A stretch of DNA of 8,649 bases, taken from contig SXQR01000011.1 in assembly GCA_005792865.1 (NCBI GenBank), forward strand, positions 1 to 8,649, in the 5' to 3' direction. The first letter of the stretch is position 1, and every line of letters begins with the position of its first letter. The stretch is from Flavobacterium sp. (GTDB taxonomy: Bacteria > Bacteroidota > Bacteroidia > Flavobacteriales > Flavobacteriaceae). Below the pieces are notes generated by a model. The model was not told where the DNA came from. It was given only the letters and a program-made list of their open reading frames with translations, and searched no databases. The position numbers and the translations under genes are program-made. Of the stretch, positions 6,814 to 8,649 are shown piece after piece.

Positions 6814-8649
6814 CTATAATTCCACATTCAAGCTCAGGATGATATTGCGGCCCATGTCGGGAACCTGATCGACCCTAAGCCGCGAAAGATGCGAGACGTA
6901 GCGCCGATCCAGCAGGTTTTTCCCGTGAACGGCGATATCTAGTTTCTGCTTTCCAAAATAGATCGACCCACCGATGCCCAAATGCAACAGGGCATATTCG
7001 GGGGTTTCACATTCAAATTCCCCGGGGCGGTCCTGTGCCCGGAAGTATTGCACCGTCAGCCTTGCAAATCCGTCCTTCACCTTCCCAAAATCAAATTCGC
7101 TTCGCACGGTGTTGGACCATGAATTTGCCGGCATCAACGGCAGGGGGGAACCGTCGCGGCGCTTTCCGGTAACGCTTTCAAAACTGCTTTCAAAATGCAG
7201 CCAGTCAAACGGATGCGGGTGGAAGTGTACGCCCGCTTCGCCACCATAAAGCGCAGCATCCGATTGCGTATATCTGTACACCGGATTTTCATCGATGATT
7301 TCCCCTGTGGGCGCGATGTAGATGTAGCGGTCGATGTGGTTGTAAAAGCCATTTACAAAAAACTCGAAATGCCCTGATTTGACTTCCAGGTTCAAATCGG
7401 CCTGGATGTTCTGTTCCGTCCGCAAATCCGCATTCCCGATCTCAAAGCGATTGCTGCCCTCGTGCTCGCCGTTGGATGTGAGTTCGGCAAGGTTTGGCGC
7501 GCGGAAACCGCTCGCAAGGTTGAGCCTGGTCGTGACATTTGCGGTCCAGTTGGTGCGCAAGCCCGCCGAGGCGTTGAAACTCGAGAAGTCTTCATCGACC
7601 GGTGCGAAATAGCCCTCTTCACCGGCGCTACCCATTTCATTCGTCTCGATCGAGCGGAAGTCATACCGAAGCCCGGCCTGCAGGGTGTGTTTTTTCAGGT
7701 CGAGGTTGGCCGTGGCAAACAATCCTGCATCGCGAACCGTGGCATCGGGGATCAGGATTTCCGGTGCGCGGTTGGCATTGGTCTGGAACATCCCCTGTAC
7801 ACCGGCAATGATCGCGAGATCGCCTGGTTTGGGGAAATGGAAGCGCACATCATAGTTTGCCGTAGAGAGTTTCATCCGCAACGCCGGATCGTTTGAATCT
7901 TCAAATTCCTTTCGGTCATTGAATACGTACCCGATATTGGCCTCAAGCGAAGATGTTCCCAGGAATATGCGGTTTTGCAAACTTAAAATATGCGAATCGA
8001 CTTCCTGCCGGGGGAAACCGGGAGAGCGGGAGGTATCGTCACCGCCGTATTCACCTTCGGGCAAACCGGTTGAAAGGCTATTGAAATTATACCTGAGTAC
8101 ACTTGAAATGTTCCGGTCGGCATAACCAACGGCGGCCTTGGCATCCGCTTCCGAAAATCGGGTGTTGGCGCCACGGCCATCCGGTATTTTGTAATCGGCA
8201 TGGCTCGCATAACCACCCCGAACCAGGAATTTCCACTTTTCCCACGAAGTCTTTGCGCCCGCCGTCGTGACCGATCCGAGTGTATTGGACAGGAATTTCT
8301 GGCCGATATTGAACGATGAAGTGCCAGCTTCTGCAAAGCGTTCGGGATTGAAGTACAGCACGCCGCCCAACGCATCGGAACCGTATAGCAGCGATGCCGG
8401 GCCCTTGATCACCTCTACGCTTTCCATCCCGGATTCATTGAGGCCCAGGCCGTGTTCTTCGCCAAATTGCTGGTTCTCCAGCCGTACGCCCTGCGTATAG
8501 ACGAGCACGCGGTTGCCGCTGAGCCCGCGGATTACCGGCTTGCCGATGGACGCGCCCGTGGAAACCTGCGAAACCCCGGGAATGGTTGAAACCCCGTCGG
8601 CCAGGGTCGTGATGCCCTGTTGCTGCAGCGATTTCAGGGTGGCATGCTC
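6814..8649 (-). CDS. TonB-dependent outer-membrane receptor, N-terminus outside window
   Basis: The frame is open from the right edge to TAG at 6814-6816 and gives 611 residues. The start, signal peptide and any N-terminal extension lie outside. A GTG at 8506-8508 is internal: the residues before it are clear plug domain (GITTLADGVSTIPGVS at 12-27, GKPVIRGLSGNRVLVY at 36-51). The plug continues with GVRLENQQFGEEHGLG and ends with ESVEVIKGPASLLYGSDALGG. The rest is the 22-strand barrel, with GFRAPNLAELTSNGEHEGSNRFEIGN, then NGFYNHIDRYIYIAPTGE, and a terminal GKNLLDRRYVSHLSRL...GRNIILSLNVEL. Such proteins import a bound substrate across the outer membrane with energy from TonB-ExbB-ExbD. The 'E.G..RFEIGN.dL' pattern, the YIYI strand and the C-terminal 'HLSRL...GRN' recall ZnuD-like and related metal or haem receptors, but the ligand cannot be assigned. 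The gene converges on the mtgA operon and ends at the terminator hairpin. Confidence 0.93.
   Translation of the reverse strand, partial: EHATLKSLQQQGITTLADGVSTIPGVSQVSTGASIGKPVIRGLSGNRVLVYTQGVRLENQQFGEEHGLGLNESGMESVEVIKGPASLLYGSDALGGVLYFNPERFAEAGTSSFNIGQKFLSNTLGSVTTAGAKTSWEKWKFLVRGGYASHADYKIPDGRGANTRFSEADAKAAVGYADRNISSVLRYNFNSLSTGLPEGEYGGDDTSRSPGFPRQEVDSHILSLQNRIFLGTSSLEANIGYVFNDRKEFEDSNDPALRMKLSTANYDVRFHFPKPGDLAIIAGVQGMFQTNANRAPEILIPDATVRDAGLFATANLDLKKHTLQAGLRYDFRSIETNEMGSAGEEGYFAPVDEDFSSFNASAGLRTNWTANVTTRLNLASGFRAPNLAELTSNGEHEGSNRFEIGNADLRTEQNIQADLNLEVKSGHFEFFVNGFYNHIDRYIYIAPTGEIIDENPVYRYTQSDAALYGGEAGVHFHPHPFDWLHFESSFESVTGKRRDGSPLPLMPANSWSNTVRSEFDFGKVKDGFARLTVQYFRAQDRPGEFECETPEYALLHLGIGGSIYFGKQKLDIAVHGKNLLDRRYVSHLSRLRVDQVPDMGRNIILSLNVEL

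Noticed and set aside
6814..8508. Receptor gene starting at GTG 8506-8508
   Set aside because: The 47 codons to the right edge in the same frame encode typical plug-domain sequence with no stop, so the gene begins outside the window.

Overview
The window looks like chromosomal DNA of a Bacteroidota bacterium, most likely a flavobacterium-like one. It holds a very large secreted protein with a type IX secretion (T9SS) type A sorting tail, a TonB-dependent outer-membrane receptor of Bacteroidota style, and short AT-rich spacers, and no Shine-Dalgarno motif is evident before the genes. By eye the coding DNA is about half G+C or somewhat more, which is high for Flavobacterium itself, so the genus cannot be named from the sequence.

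Left part (1-6626, + strand): four genes run in the same direction with gaps of only 3, 10 and 3 bases, which suggests one transcription unit. They are (i) the C-terminal end of an FAD-dependent oxidoreductase, (ii) a 1588-residue exported multidomain protein with a T9SS tail, (iii) the monofunctional peptidoglycan glycosyltransferase mtgA, and (iv) a TIGR00266/AIM24-family protein. The giant gene is built from four tandem composite modules, each a MAM/choice-of-anchor-like beta-sandwich followed by a fibronectin type III domain. Conserved cysteines sit at every module boundary.

Centre (6627-6813): a 187-base gap between convergent genes. It contains a GC-rich stretch with a short hairpin that resembles a dispersed intergenic repeat, five exact copies of the 7-mer ATAAATT, and a strong 10-bp-stem terminator hairpin that abuts the stop codon of the gene on the other strand.

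Right part (6814-8649, - strand): a TonB-dependent receptor with most of the plug domain and the whole beta-barrel. Its start (signal peptide and any N-terminal extension) lies beyond the right edge of the window.

The genes share a cell-envelope theme: a surface-exposed or secreted putative adhesin, a peptidoglycan polymerase and an outer-membrane importer. Nothing in the sequence shows that they act in a single pathway. I see no CRISPR array, tRNA, rRNA, transposase, toxin-antitoxin pair or obvious defence system. The most distinctive items are the composite-repeat secreted protein sitting inside a housekeeping-like operon and the repeat-rich convergent spacer.
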